Positions 12,353 to 12,369 of a DNA stretch of 12,369 nucleotides are shown here, in pieces. The DNA comes from an uncultured Lachnospiraceae bacterium (GTDB lineage: Bacteria > Bacillota > Clostridia > Lachnospirales > Lachnospiraceae). The number at the start of each line of letters is the position of its first letter. The stretch's first letter is position 1. The position numbers and the translations under genes were made by a program. The stretch covers positions 14,465 to 26,833 of the forward strand of contig CAJTOW010000050.1 in the NCBI GenBank assembly GCA_910577655.1. The letters run 5' to 3'. Below the pieces are notes generated by a model that was not told the DNA's origin, ran no database searches, and saw only the letters and a program-made list of their open reading frames with translations.

Positions 12353-12369
12353 GCCCCACTTCGCGGTAT

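Overview
The window looks like chromosomal DNA from a Gram-positive anaerobe of the class Clostridia, probably a gut Lachnospiraceae of the Clostridium XIVa type. The basis is moderate-to-high GC, strong Shine-Dalgarno sequences, a PF09820-type AAA-ATPase/nuclease, an orphan BlaI-type repressor and a Cache-domain histidine kinase. No 16S or other taxonomic marker is present, so this placement is an inference.

Layout. (1) Positions 1-1840, + strand: the end of a branched-chain amino acid ABC importer operon, with the livM C-terminus, livG and livF overlapping one another. (2) 1854-4440, - strand: a MATE efflux pump followed 34 bases later by an M20-family amidohydrolase, converging on livF. 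(3) 4581-9289: a sensing and uptake module with a 2-hydroxycarboxylate transporter (CitS/MaeN type, - strand), a large Cache-domain hybrid histidine kinase (- strand) and a divergent OmpR-family response regulator (+ strand). (4) 9290-12369: an accessory tract holding an AAA-ATPase/PD-(D/E)XK gene that has lost its nuclease core, a structured palindromic repeat element of about 136 bp, an orphan BlaI/MecI-type repressor with its own promoter and operator, and a fucosyltransferase-like gene whose 5' end looks abnormal or cut by the window edge.

The most informative regulatory structure is a run of three tandem 22-bp repeats (5997-6062). Each has CTTACA and most have TTAAG 11 bp later. The run ends exactly 10 bp upstream of a TATACT -10 box that has no recognisable -35, in front of the transporter gene. 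This is the geometry of PhoB/OmpR-type activation. A related 11-bp direct repeat overlaps the promoter of the response regulator itself. Together these suggest that the kinase senses a small ligand outside the cell, probably an organic acid, and that the regulator switches on the hydroxycarboxylate transporter and controls its own synthesis. The kinase also carries a C-terminal receiver-like domain in which the phospho-acceptor Asp is replaced by Glu.

The other notable signals are a family of GTAACAGTTCAG palindromes at four loci, which supplies the stop codon of the BlaI gene, and a frameshifting deletion in the ATPase gene whose two original reading frames can still be read on either side of a 10-base microhomology. 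I found no rRNA, tRNA, CRISPR array or complete insertion sequence, and no gene-free stretch longer than about 220 bases.
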